NCBI GenBank assembly: GCA_963747755.1
Contig: CAVVGK010000011.1
Coordinates: 620,001-684,000, forward strand
Source of the DNA: DATFVA01 sp963747755
Lineage (GTDB): Bacteria; Bacteroidota; Ignavibacteria; Ignavibacteriales; Ignavibacteriaceae
Direction of reading: 5' to 3'
Length of the DNA: 64,000 nt
Each line of letters opens with the position of its first letter. The first letter of the stretch is position 1. The position numbers and the translations under genes are program-made. The notes under the pieces were generated by a model. It was not told the origin of the DNA. It saw only the letters and a list, made by a program, of their open reading frames with translations, and did not search any database. Below are positions 43,831 through 52,448 of this stretch, in pieces.

Positions 43831-43865
43831 GACTGTATATATGTCAAACTTTGTTAATTACAGTC
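43831..43865. promoter_or_regulatory. Inverted repeat upstream of the lysine-rich protein gene
   Basis: GACTGTA (43831-43837) and TACAGTC (43859-43865) are perfect 7-bp inverted arms separated by 21 bases, starting 12 bases before the ATG at 43818. It could be a regulator site or an RNA hairpin in the leader. The rest of the gap 43866-44077 is AT-rich and shows no gene I can support. Confidence 0.4.
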
Positions 43866-44077
43866 GCAATATATTTCATATAGATGAATAACATCTTAAA
43901 AAAGAATTAAAATAAATTAATGAGGCTGGTTCCAGCTATTAACCGGCAGATGGGTAGAAATAGGTGTTTCATTTATTTTCGCTCATTCTTGCCTCACCTC
44001 ACCTCTGTGACTGTTCTAATATTTTTAATCTTCCATAATATCTATATACAGTTAAGAATAATTTCCATGAGTTATTT

Positions 44078-44854
44078 ATGCGTGCTATCTGGTCAGGAAC
44101 AATCAGCTTTGGTTTAGTAACTATACCGGTAAGACTCTTCAGCGGGTCGGAATCTCATTCGCTTGATCTCGACATGCTGAGAAAAGATGACCTATGCCCT
44201 GTAAAGTATGCACGTGTGTGCCGCTCCGACGGCAAAGAGATTCCATATGAAGATATTGTTAAAGGTTACGAGTATAAGGAGGGAGATTATATCGTACTTG
44301 AAGAGGAGGATTTCGAAAAAGCAAATGTTAAAAAGACGAAAACTATAGATATTCAGGATTTTGTGAAAGAATCCGAGGTAGACACCATTTTTTATGAAAA
44401 ACCTTACTACCTGGAGCCTGATAAAGGAGGGGATAAACCCTATGCGCTTCTACGGGAAGCTTTAAAGAAATCAAAAAAGGTTGGTGTGGCCAATTTCGTT
44501 ATGAGAAATCGGGAACACATTGCGGTTATAAAACCTTACGGCAGCCTCCTGCTTCTAAACCAGTTGAGATACCATGATGAGATAAGGGATACGAAGGAAT
44601 TAAACCTTCCTGATTCGAAAATCGTAAATGATAAGGAATTGAAGATGGCTATGTCCCTCATTGACCAAACTACCGCAAAATTCAAACCGGAGGAATATGA
44701 GGATACTTACATAGAGGATTTGAAAAAAATAATTGAAACGAAGGCAAAGGGAAAGAAACCAAAGGTTAAAAGAGAAGAACCTAAGAAATCGAATGTTGTA
44801 GATATGATGACTTTATTAAAAAAGAGTCTGGAAAAGAAAAAAAACGCAGCTTAA
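44078..44854 (+). CDS. ku: Non-homologous end joining protein Ku
   Basis: The 258-residue bacterial Ku begins MRAIWSGTISFGLVTIPVRL, the invariant family start, with VCRSDGKEIPYEDIVKGYEY near residues 46-65 and the bridge/core segment HIAVIKPYGSLLLLNQLRY. The C-terminus is lysine-rich, as in Ku proteins that recruit LigD. It binds double-strand ends as a homodimer ring. LigD is encoded 1.1 kb downstream in the same direction after two small genes. Confidence 0.96.
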   Translation: MRAIWSGTISFGLVTIPVRLFSGSESHSLDLDMLRKDDLCPVKYARVCRSDGKEIPYEDIVKGYEYKEGDYIVLEEEDFEKANVKKTKTIDIQDFVKESEVDTIFYEKPYYLEPDKGGDKPYALLREALKKSKKVGVANFVMRNREHIAVIKPYGSLLLLNQLRYHDEIRDTKELNLPDSKIVNDKELKMAMSLIDQTTAKFKPEEYEDTYIEDLKKIIETKAKGKKPKVKREEPKKSNVVDMMTLLKKSLEKKKNAA

Positions 44855-44874
44855 GCAAAGATCAGGAGAATGAA

Positions 44875-45516
44875 ATGCAGAATAATAATTATAAAAAGAT
44901 AAAATATTTAGGATGGGAATTGATACTCTTAATTTTGATGGTCTGGATGGGGATGCAGATAAATACATATAATGCAGTAGATGACCAATACACTGCTATG
45001 GTGATTACCGAGAATGGTCCTGAGGATGAGATAGCGTCAAAACTATCAATGTTTATTGAATTTGTTAAAAAACATAAATCAACCGACCCGAACCTTGACA
45101 GAAAATATGTTAATAATGGATTGATATACTTATCGGGAGTTCTCAATGCAATGATACAGAATAAATATCAGGATAATTCAGGTATGAAGGTCCAGAAAGA
45201 TAAATTATTGAATATAAATATGAAGATACTTAATGATGATTCTTTATCTGCCGGGAATCTTAAAACCTCTTTGCTTACAGCATCAAAAATTATAGCCCGG
45301 ATTCAGTCGTATGAGTTCCCGGATCTATCAGATGCATCAAAGGATCTTATAAATTCCGCTATGGAAATAGAACAGAATGAAACCTTCGATATACTTAAAT
45401 TCAGAACAGCGGACTTCTTCGAGAAGTCAAGTAATATTTTTATTGCTATGGCTATCATAAAAGCGCATAGGAATAATGAAATAAGAGAAGAATTCTATAA
45501 TATAAAGAGTTCCTGA
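44875..45516 (+). CDS. Single-pass membrane protein of unknown function
   Basis: The family is not recognised. The 213-residue protein has one N-terminal membrane helix (about 11-26, LGWELILLILMVWMGMQI) and a helical soluble domain with many Asn, Asp and Lys. AGGAG precedes the ATG, 20 bases after ku, so it is probably co-transcribed with it. No nuclease, ligase or polymerase motif is visible. Confidence 0.7.
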   Translation: MQNNNYKKIKYLGWELILLILMVWMGMQINTYNAVDDQYTAMVITENGPEDEIASKLSMFIEFVKKHKSTDPNLDRKYVNNGLIYLSGVLNAMIQNKYQDNSGMKVQKDKLLNINMKILNDDSLSAGNLKTSLLTASKIIARIQSYEFPDLSDASKDLINSAMEIEQNETFDILKFRTADFFEKSSNIFIAMAIIKAHRNNEIREEFYNIKSS

Positions 45517-45596
45517 TAGTTATTGACTTAGTGTTTCAATTATGTGATATTTAATGAAACACCCTGTTTCTATAATTTTTAAGCCAAGGAGAATGT

Positions 45597-45926
45597 ATGA
45601 CTGCTCCGGCCATAATGTTTGCTGTAAGTTTTTTATTCGGGCTGCATATTTTATTTAACCTTTTCACAGGAAAAGAAACGCCAATCGCTTCTGTCGTGAT
45701 TCATATTTTTGCTTTTTTGTCGGGTTTCATGGTTGTAAATATCCCCGGCGATCTTTATAAGGGAGGCGACCTTACCGCAGCTTCTATTGTAACCTGGCTT
45801 GCACTTTTTATTGGATCTGTTTTCCTGTTCAAAGATGTGCTTTCGAAAAAAAGACCTTCTTCCCTTTTGGGCGTTGTCTATATTCTCCTGATCGGTGCCG
45901 GAACGATTTTTATTCTTAGCTATTAA
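45597..45926 (+). CDS. Small membrane protein of unknown function
   Basis: The 109-residue product has four predicted membrane helices (about 1-20, 29-48, 61-79, 88-107). AAGGAG stands just before the ATG. It lies between ku and ligD, 7 bases before the ligD start. I cannot name a family. Confidence 0.68.
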   Translation: MTAPAIMFAVSFLFGLHILFNLFTGKETPIASVVIHIFAFLSGFMVVNIPGDLYKGGDLTAASIVTWLALFIGSVFLFKDVLSKKRPSSLLGVVYILLIGAGTIFILSY

Positions 45927-45933
45927 TATTTTT

Positions 45934-46533
45934 ATGCCATTAAAAAAGTATAAAGAAAAAAGAGATTTTAGAAAGACCCCGGAACCTAAAGCCGGTAAAA
46001 AATCAGGCAGTCATGCCTTAATTTTCGTAATTCAAAAGCATAATGCTACAAATCTGCATTACGATTTCAGAATCGAAGTTGATGGTGTGCTTAAAAGCTG
46101 GGCCGTGCCTAAAGGACCCTCACTTAACCCTTCAGATAAGCGGCTTGCAATGATGGTTGAAGATCATCCTTTTGATTATAAGGATTTTGAAGGAATTATT
46201 CCTAAAGGTGAGTATGGGGGAGGTGAAGTAATAATATGGGATAATGGGACGTATCATGCACTCTCCACTGAGAATAAAAAGGAATCTGAAAAACTGATGC
46301 GTGAGGGCATTGACAAGGGTGAAATCAAGTTTGTCCTGAATGGTCATAAATTAAAGGGTGAATTCGTACTTGTTAAAATGAAAGGAAAGGGGGAAAATGC
46401 CTGGTTATTGATTAAGCACCGCGACAACTATGCTTCCAAAGATAACGTTCTTGACCAGGGGAATTCAGTGGTATCAGGAAACAGCATTGAAGATCTGCAG
46501 AACGGAAGTACAAAAAAAAAATCCCGGAATTAA
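45934..46533 (+). CDS. ligD: LigD 3'-phosphoesterase domain (first part of split ligD)
   Basis: The 199-residue frame encodes the phosphoesterase module of DNA ligase D, which trims 3' ends during end joining: NATNLHYDFRIEVDGVLKSW, VPKGPSLNPSDKRLAM, EGIIPKGEYGGGEVIIWDNG and AWLLIKHRDNYA. ATG at 45934 starts the conserved MPLKKYKEKRDF. It ends at a stop just after a run of ten A (46512-46521). One more A would carry the frame into the ligase-polymerase part without a break, so this is probably the N-terminal part of a single LigD of about 830 residues. Confidence 0.9.
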   Translation: MPLKKYKEKRDFRKTPEPKAGKKSGSHALIFVIQKHNATNLHYDFRIEVDGVLKSWAVPKGPSLNPSDKRLAMMVEDHPFDYKDFEGIIPKGEYGGGEVIIWDNGTYHALSTENKKESEKLMREGIDKGEIKFVLNGHKLKGEFVLVKMKGKGENAWLLIKHRDNYASKDNVLDQGNSVVSGNSIEDLQNGSTKKKSRN

Positions 46534-46598
46534 CCTCACCCCTTAAAAAATACCTGGGTAAAGCTCCTTCTAAAAAGTACCCTCATAAAATAAAACCC

Positions 46599-48431
46599 AT
46601 GCTCGCAACCCTTGTTGATGAAACATTCGATGACGAAAACTGGATTTTCGAGATCAAGTGGGATGGGTACAGGGCAATTGCCGAAATAGAAGAAGGTGAG
46701 GTGGATTTATATTCAAGAAATAATAATTCGTTCAATCAGAAATATAAACCTATTGTTTCTGCGCTTACTTCAGTAGACAAGGATATGATACTGGATGGTG
46801 AAATTGTAGTACTCGATGACAAGGGCAGATCTGATTTTCATAGTCTTCAGAATTTTGGCAGATCAGGAAAAGGTCAGCTTGTTTATTATGTATTTGATCT
46901 TATATATTTTGACGGCAGGGATCTGACAAGCCTGCCTCTTAATGCGCGCAAAGAAATATTAAAAAATGTTTTACCCGATATACCCTCTGTCAGATATAAT
47001 GACCATATACTAAAAGACGGTAAAGCTTTCTATAAACTTGCCGGTGAGACACAGCTTGAAGGAATTATAGCAAAAAACCTGCATAGTAAATATTACCGTA
47101 ATAAACGATCTAAAGAATGGCTGAAGTTAAAAATAAAGAAGCGGCAGGAGGCTGTAATAGGTGGATATACTAAACCGAAAGGAAGCCGTAATAATTTCGG
47201 AGCACTCGTCCTGGGAGTTTATAATGATAAAGATCAACTGGAGTATATTGGGCATACCGGAGGTGGTTTTACAGAGGAGGATCTGAAAAGTGTTTATGAC
47301 AGGATGAAACCTCTTGAGCAGAAAGTTTGCCCCTTCATTAAAAAACCTAAAACAAATATGCCTGCTGTATGGCTGAAACCGGAATTATTGTGTGAAGTTG
47401 AATTCTCTGAATGGACCGGAGAGGGGATGATGAGACACCCGGTCTTTCTGGGTCTACGGGAGGATAAAAAACCAAAAGGTGTGAGCCGTGAACTGCCTGA
47501 TAAAAACAGTACGGCCCTCGAAAATAAATCAGGGAAAAAGGAGACAGTTAATTCAAAGACGTTGAAATTAACTAACCTTGATAAGGTGTATTGGCCTGAT
47601 GAGGGTTATACAAAGGGTGATCTTATCGAATATTATGAGAAAATTAGCGAATATATTCTCCCTTACTTAAAAGACCGGCCTGAATCGTTACTGAGACATC
47701 CTAATGGAATAAATGGTGAAAGTTTTTTTCAGAAGGATATAGTGCAGCTGAATGCGAAATGGCTTAAGACACAGAATATTTATTCAGAATCTAATGAAAA
47801 AGACATTAAATACCTTGTTTGTAATGATAAGGAAACCCTTGTGTATATGGCCAATCTCGGTTGTATTGAAATTAATCCCTGGTTTTCCCGGATAGACAAC
47901 CTTGAGAATCCGGATTATTTGGTGATAGATCTTGATCCTGAAGAAATTGATTTTGAAAAGGTGATTGAAACAGCCCATGGGGTTAAAGAGGTTCTGGATG
48001 AGGCAGGAGCTCGAAGCTTTTGTAAAACTTCGGGTGCTACGGGTCTGCATGTATATGTCCCTCTGGGAGCAAAATATGATTATGATACCGTCAAAGAATT
48101 TGCACATATTATTGCTCAACTTGCTAATGCTAAGCTGCCACAGATAACAAGCCTCGAAAGGAGCCCTTCCAAAAGGAAACATAAAGTATACCTTGATTAT
48201 CTTCAAAACAGGAGGGGCCAGACATTGGCAGCACCATATAGTGTAAGACCGAGACCGGAAGCTCCGGTTGCAACTCCTCTTGAGTGGGATGAGGTTAAAA
48301 CAGGATTAAAACCCCCTGATTATAATATTAAAAATATCTTCAGACGGCTTGGCCAGAAAGGAGATATTTTTCAAAAAATACTAGCCAACGGGATCGATAT
48401 ACAGAAGTGTATAGAAAATCTCCAGGGTTGA
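46599..48431 (+). CDS. ligD: LigD ATP-dependent ligase and primase-polymerase domains (second part of split ligD)
   Basis: The 610-residue frame holds the ligase domain, with the nucleotidyl Lys in FEIKWDGYRAIAEI (about residue 20) and DGEIVVLDDKGRSDFHSLQN, and the C-terminal polymerase domain with LTNLDKVYWPDEGYTKGDLI, SLLRHPNGINGESFFQKD and DYLVIDLDPEEIDFEKV. The order PE-LIG-POL is that of Pseudomonas LigD. The ATG at 46599 has no ribosome binding site, and the same frame is open upstream to the poly-A run (KIPELTSPLKKYLGKAPSKK), so it is an internal methionine rather than a true start. Confidence 0.92.
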   Translation: MLATLVDETFDDENWIFEIKWDGYRAIAEIEEGEVDLYSRNNNSFNQKYKPIVSALTSVDKDMILDGEIVVLDDKGRSDFHSLQNFGRSGKGQLVYYVFDLIYFDGRDLTSLPLNARKEILKNVLPDIPSVRYNDHILKDGKAFYKLAGETQLEGIIAKNLHSKYYRNKRSKEWLKLKIKKRQEAVIGGYTKPKGSRNNFGALVLGVYNDKDQLEYIGHTGGGFTEEDLKSVYDRMKPLEQKVCPFIKKPKTNMPAVWLKPELLCEVEFSEWTGEGMMRHPVFLGLREDKKPKGVSRELPDKNSTALENKSGKKETVNSKTLKLTNLDKVYWPDEGYTKGDLIEYYEKISEYILPYLKDRPESLLRHPNGINGESFFQKDIVQLNAKWLKTQNIYSESNEKDIKYLVCNDKETLVYMANLGCIEINPWFSRIDNLENPDYLVIDLDPEEIDFEKVIETAHGVKEVLDEAGARSFCKTSGATGLHVYVPLGAKYDYDTVKEFAHIIAQLANAKLPQITSLERSPSKRKHKVYLDYLQNRRGQTLAAPYSVRPRPEAPVATPLEWDEVKTGLKPPDYNIKNIFRRLGQKGDIFQKILANGIDIQKCIENLQG

Positions 48432-48452
48432 AAGCTATTCTATTAATTAGGC

Positions 48453-50675
48453 TTACTTAAGGTGCTCCTCAAGGTAACCAAAATATACATTCAGCATAAG
48501 CATATAATTGGTCATACTATAAAATGCTCCATGTCCGCCCGGAGGGTAGATCCTTAAGTCAGCATCCTTACCCGCATTAGCTAGTGCAGTAAGCAGCTGC
48601 ATTGTATTCTGAACATGAACATTATCATCCATAGTAGAGTGGACAATCAGCAAATTTCCGTCAAGTTTTCCAGCATTATATACATTGGAACTTTTATCAT
48701 ACCCTTCTGAATTCTCATCTATTAATCCCATATATCTTTCGGTATAGATATCATCGTAAAGCCTCCAGTCGGTGACGGCGGAATTTGCTATCCCTGTTTT
48801 GAATATTCCCGGATGCATTAACATTGTGTAGATAGTAATATATCCTCCATAACTGGTTCCCATAATTGCAGCATTGCTGCTATCGATGTAAGGGAATGAA
48901 GAAAGATATTTCATTGCCTCAGTATAATCGTTGCTTTCCCATTTACCAAGCTGTTCATAGACAACCTTCATAAACTTTCTTCCATAATCTCCATTTCCTC
49001 TGTTATTGATATCAACTATCACATAATTATTCTGCGCAAGCCACTGACGCAAGCCGTCGGCTTCAAATGCATTGAACACACCCTGCGAACCAGGACCTCC
49101 GTATACATCAAAAATCACCGGATATTTCCGGGTAGAGTCAAAATCAAAAGGCAGGATCATCTCCCCGTCGAGTTTCGTATCGTCAGATGCGGTAAAGCTA
49201 AAAAGTTTTGCAGGGGAATACTTATGAAATTTAACAAACCTGCTCACTCCCTCATTATCTTCAAGAGTGGTGATTTGATGACCGTTTGTATTCCATAGTT
49301 CAACCTGTTTAGGTGTACTTACATTCGAGTAAGCATCAATATAAAATTTTGTGTCAGGGGAAAGATTAAATTTATGTCTGCCGGTTTTTTTGGATAATTC
49401 CTGTTTTTTAGTTCCATCAAACCTGATAGAGTACAGATGCCTTTCAAGGGGAGAGACTTCAGTTGAAGTAAAATAAATCAGCTGTTTTTCGGTATTTATT
49501 CCTTCAAGGCTGGTAACAGTCCATTCCCCTTTTGTCACCTGGTTAATCAGGTTTCCATCATAATCATACCTGTAAATATGCTGAAATCCGTCACGATCAG
49601 AAATCCAGAAAAATTCGCTGATATTATCGGGGAAATAAAGAAAATCTATAACCCCTTCAAAGAAACTATTTATATCTATCCAGCTTTCCGACTGTTCTTC
49701 AAAAACCAATCTTTTGCTTCCATTCAGGACGTTAAAGAAATAGAGTTTCATATCATTCTGCTTTCTGTTCAGAGTCATTACTGCAAGTTCATTCGGTACG
49801 CTGGTCCAATAAATTCTTGGGATGTATTCTGCCTCAACATCCAGCCATTTTTTGCTTCCATCGGCAATATTTATAACACCGATTTTAACTTTGGCGTTTG
49901 GGTCACCAACCAGTGGTACCCTGAACTTTACGTAATCCGGATGCTGAGTCTCATAATCGGTCATCTGGAAAACCGGTTCATTGCTTTCATCAACCTGCCA
50001 GTATGCTATATATTTGCTGTCGTTCGACCATATCCAGCCTTTAGAGATATCAAACTCCTCTTCATACACCCAGTCGAAATGGCCATTGTAAACGCTTTCT
50101 GAGGCATCATCCGTAAGCTGCTTTTCAAGTCCCTGTTTGATATTATAAACATACAAATTACCTTCACGCTCCAGGCCTGCACTAGCTCCATCCGGAGAGA
50201 GTTCTGCTGTCCGAGCATCTTTTAACAGCAGTTTTAAACTTTTCGCTTCTGTTGAGTAGAGATAGTAATCCGAGATGCCCGAATAACGGTATATGGATCT
50301 GAAGTTAGAGGCAAACATTAAATACTTGGAGTCGTCCGACCATCTGTACGAGTTGTATGTAAACAGCTCTCCCGTTGATGGGAAAGTCATTTCATCCGTA
50401 TCTAAAAGCAATTTATTCTTTTGCGATCCTGGGAAGAACTGCCTGATCTCTTTGTGCCCGGATTCTGTATTTTTTACGGTGTATGAATAACTTGCCCCGT
50501 TATCTATCCATTGAACATTCAGGGGTCCGGAATTTCCCTTCAGGATATGTGTAGCGGAAACGGCTTCAGATAAGTTGGAATACTCCTTCTTTGCCTGGCC
50601 GTGAATGGCAGAATGGTCGACCAGGAATAATAATATGAAAATGACTATAAACCGGATATATATTTTTTCGGGCAT
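48453..50675 (-). CDS. Dipeptidyl peptidase IV (S9B)
   Basis: The 740-residue protein has a signal peptide/anchor (about 1-26), an eight-bladed propeller (about 60-470) and an alpha/beta-hydrolase domain. The catalytic triad is Ser608 (GTSYGGY), Asp683 (MDDNVH) and His715 (GGHGAF). WVYEEEFDIS holds the double Glu that binds the free amino terminus, diagnostic of DPP-IV specificity for Xaa-Pro. It would release dipeptides in the periplasm or at the surface. It is divergent from the transporter gene at 50751. Confidence 0.93.
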   Translation of the reverse strand: MPEKIYIRFIVIFILLFLVDHSAIHGQAKKEYSNLSEAVSATHILKGNSGPLNVQWIDNGASYSYTVKNTESGHKEIRQFFPGSQKNKLLLDTDEMTFPSTGELFTYNSYRWSDDSKYLMFASNFRSIYRYSGISDYYLYSTEAKSLKLLLKDARTAELSPDGASAGLEREGNLYVYNIKQGLEKQLTDDASESVYNGHFDWVYEEEFDISKGWIWSNDSKYIAYWQVDESNEPVFQMTDYETQHPDYVKFRVPLVGDPNAKVKIGVINIADGSKKWLDVEAEYIPRIYWTSVPNELAVMTLNRKQNDMKLYFFNVLNGSKRLVFEEQSESWIDINSFFEGVIDFLYFPDNISEFFWISDRDGFQHIYRYDYDGNLINQVTKGEWTVTSLEGINTEKQLIYFTSTEVSPLERHLYSIRFDGTKKQELSKKTGRHKFNLSPDTKFYIDAYSNVSTPKQVELWNTNGHQITTLEDNEGVSRFVKFHKYSPAKLFSFTASDDTKLDGEMILPFDFDSTRKYPVIFDVYGGPGSQGVFNAFEADGLRQWLAQNNYVIVDINNRGNGDYGRKFMKVVYEQLGKWESNDYTEAMKYLSSFPYIDSSNAAIMGTSYGGYITIYTMLMHPGIFKTGIANSAVTDWRLYDDIYTERYMGLIDENSEGYDKSSNVYNAGKLDGNLLIVHSTMDDNVHVQNTMQLLTALANAGKDADLRIYPPGGHGAFYSMTNYMLMLNVYFGYLEEHLK

Positions 50676-50750
50676 CTTTATCTTTCTATTTTTGCTACTG
50701 CAAAATTATTAAAAAGTATACTCCTAAATAAGTCCCGGTAGAAATCTCTG

Positions 50751-52085
50751 ATGACTGACAATAGTGAATCATTATCCTTAAAGAAGATATCTGTTTTCTG
50801 GATGCCTCTTGCCGCGACTTGGCTTATGATGTCGGTAGAAGGACCGTTCCTCTCAGCTCTGATTGCGAGGTTAAGTGAGCCGAAATACAACCTTGCAGCT
50901 TATGGAGTAGCTTTTTCGTTTGCTTTGATCATCGAAGCTCCGGTAATTATGATGATGAGTGCTTCAACATCCCTTGTCAGGGATTACCAATCATTCTCGA
51001 AACTTAGGACATTCACATATTCCTTAAATCTCCTGGTTACATTGGGTATGATTGTATTGATCATCCCTCCTGTATTTTACTTCCTTGCTCTTAACCTCAT
51101 CGGTTTACCATATGAAGTGGCTGAACTGACTCATAGAGCACTGATAATATTGCTGCCCTGGCCGGGCGCGATAGGTTACAGGAGGTTCTATCAGGGTGTT
51201 CTGATACGGAATAATCTGACTAAAAGAGTCGCATATGGTACTGTAGTGCGATTATCTTCAATGGGACTAACAGCCCTCGTTCTCTATTTATTTTTCAAGG
51301 TTGACGGGGTCATTGTCGGCGCTTCAGCACTTTCTGCCGGTGTTACCGCAGAAGCTGCAGCAAGCAGGTTTATGGCCTCATCCATTCTTAAAAAAATGAA
51401 ATCTGAAATTACGTCTGATACCGAAGAACTTAGTCATAAAGAAATTTTTGGCTTCTACTATCCTCTGGCACTTACATCAATGATTACCCTCGGCGTGCAG
51501 CCGCTTGTTACTTTTTTTATGGGACAAAGCAGAATGGCTCTAGAATCGTTGGCAGTACTTCCGGTGCTTACCTCTTTTGTCTTTATTTTCAGAAGTCTGG
51601 GTTTATCTTACCAGGAGGTAGTAATCGCTTTGCTGGGTGAGAACAGGGAAAATTATAAAATTCTTAAAAAGTTCGCATTCATACTCTCATCTTTCCTTAT
51701 AGGAATTCTTCTCATAATTGCTTTCTCCCCCCTCGCTGATGTCTGGTTCAACAGCGTATCGGGCTTATCGATGGAATTAACCTGGTTCAGCCGTATACCG
51801 CTAAAAATTATGGCTGTTTTCCCCATGCTTACAGTATTGATCAGTTTTCAGCGGGCATTACTTGTAGCTGCAAGGAAAACCAAATATATAACGTTTGCAA
51901 CTATTATTGAATTCAGCGGGATAATTATTGTCCTGATTATTGCAATAAAATGGCTTTCTTTAGTAGGAGTGATTGCAGCAACCGCTGCATTTGTACTGGG
52001 TAGGATCTCCGCGAATATTTACCTGGCCAGACCGGTATCAGATGTCAGACTTGACAGGTTATATAAATCTAAACAGAGCCTATGA
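50751..52085 (+). CDS. Multi-pass membrane transporter, MATE/MOP-like or ANKH-like
   Basis: The 444-residue protein has about 12 membrane helices in two similar halves. ISVFWMPLAATWLMMSVEGP at the start and FYYPLALTSMITLGVQPLVT in the middle are repeated entry motifs of MOP superfamily exporters. It could be a MATE-type exporter, a flippase or a bacterial homologue of the ANKH protein (LGENRENYKILKKFAFILSS); I cannot decide by eye. Export of a small molecule driven by ions is the likely role. A terminator follows 60 bases after the stop. Confidence 0.7.
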   Translation: MTDNSESLSLKKISVFWMPLAATWLMMSVEGPFLSALIARLSEPKYNLAAYGVAFSFALIIEAPVIMMMSASTSLVRDYQSFSKLRTFTYSLNLLVTLGMIVLIIPPVFYFLALNLIGLPYEVAELTHRALIILLPWPGAIGYRRFYQGVLIRNNLTKRVAYGTVVRLSSMGLTALVLYLFFKVDGVIVGASALSAGVTAEAAASRFMASSILKKMKSEITSDTEELSHKEIFGFYYPLALTSMITLGVQPLVTFFMGQSRMALESLAVLPVLTSFVFIFRSLGLSYQEVVIALLGENRENYKILKKFAFILSSFLIGILLIIAFSPLADVWFNSVSGLSMELTWFSRIPLKIMAVFPMLTVLISFQRALLVAARKTKYITFATIIEFSGIIIVLIIAIKWLSLVGVIAATAAFVLGRISANIYLARPVSDVRLDRLYKSKQSL

Positions 52086-52144
52086 AAGCAAAACTAATTT
52101 GAGTCAAAACAACAAAGCATTTTATCCGGCCACCTATTCTGGCG

Positions 52145-52182
52145 GGTGCTATTTGTGGGCATGAATAGCACCATTTTTTATT
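52145..52182 (+). terminator. Rho-independent terminator of the transporter gene
   Basis: GGTGCTATT (52145-52153), a 10-base loop and AATAGCACC (52164-52172) form a perfect 9-bp stem followed by ATTTTTTATTT. Confidence 0.88.
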
Positions 52183-52448
52183 TCCAATATTTTCCTGTAT
52201 CCGGTTAATTTTTGCCCCCCTGATTCAGAAACCAGAGTGTCAGAGCGTATTTTTATATTCACCAGGGGTGACAAATTAAGATTAAAATAAGATACTGGAA
52301 TTTATTTAGCTATCGAGGGAATTGACACATACTTATGGTATGACCTTTTTAACCTGGTGCGGATTGATCCAAAAGTGCACATCAGAGAGGAAAATCAGGA
52401 AGACAGGAAATGGGTCGATACATTTCAGAACCGTGACAGGGGATTAAG
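52183..52448 (+). other. Gene-poor stretch with an open frame lacking a start
   Basis: Between the transporter terminator and the SGNH gene there is no gene I can support. On the plus strand a frame stays open from about 52288 to beyond 52449, reading IDTYLWYDLFNLVRIDPKVH then EENQEDRKWVDTFQNRDRGL; the composition looks protein-like but there is no ATG, ribosome binding site or recognised family. It may be a gene remnant or chance. Confidence 0.3.

Noticed and set aside
43920..44117. Open frame of 65 codons upstream of and overlapping ku
   Set aside because: It overlaps the conserved ku start, has no ribosome binding site and no recognisable family.
46599..46620. ATG at 46599 as a genuine independent start of a ligase-polymerase gene
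   Set aside because: There is no ribosome binding site, and coding-like sequence in the same frame extends upstream to the poly-A run.
49578..50102. Antisense open frame of 174 codons inside the DPP-IV gene
   Set aside because: It is fully opposite conserved propeller coding sequence and resembles no family.
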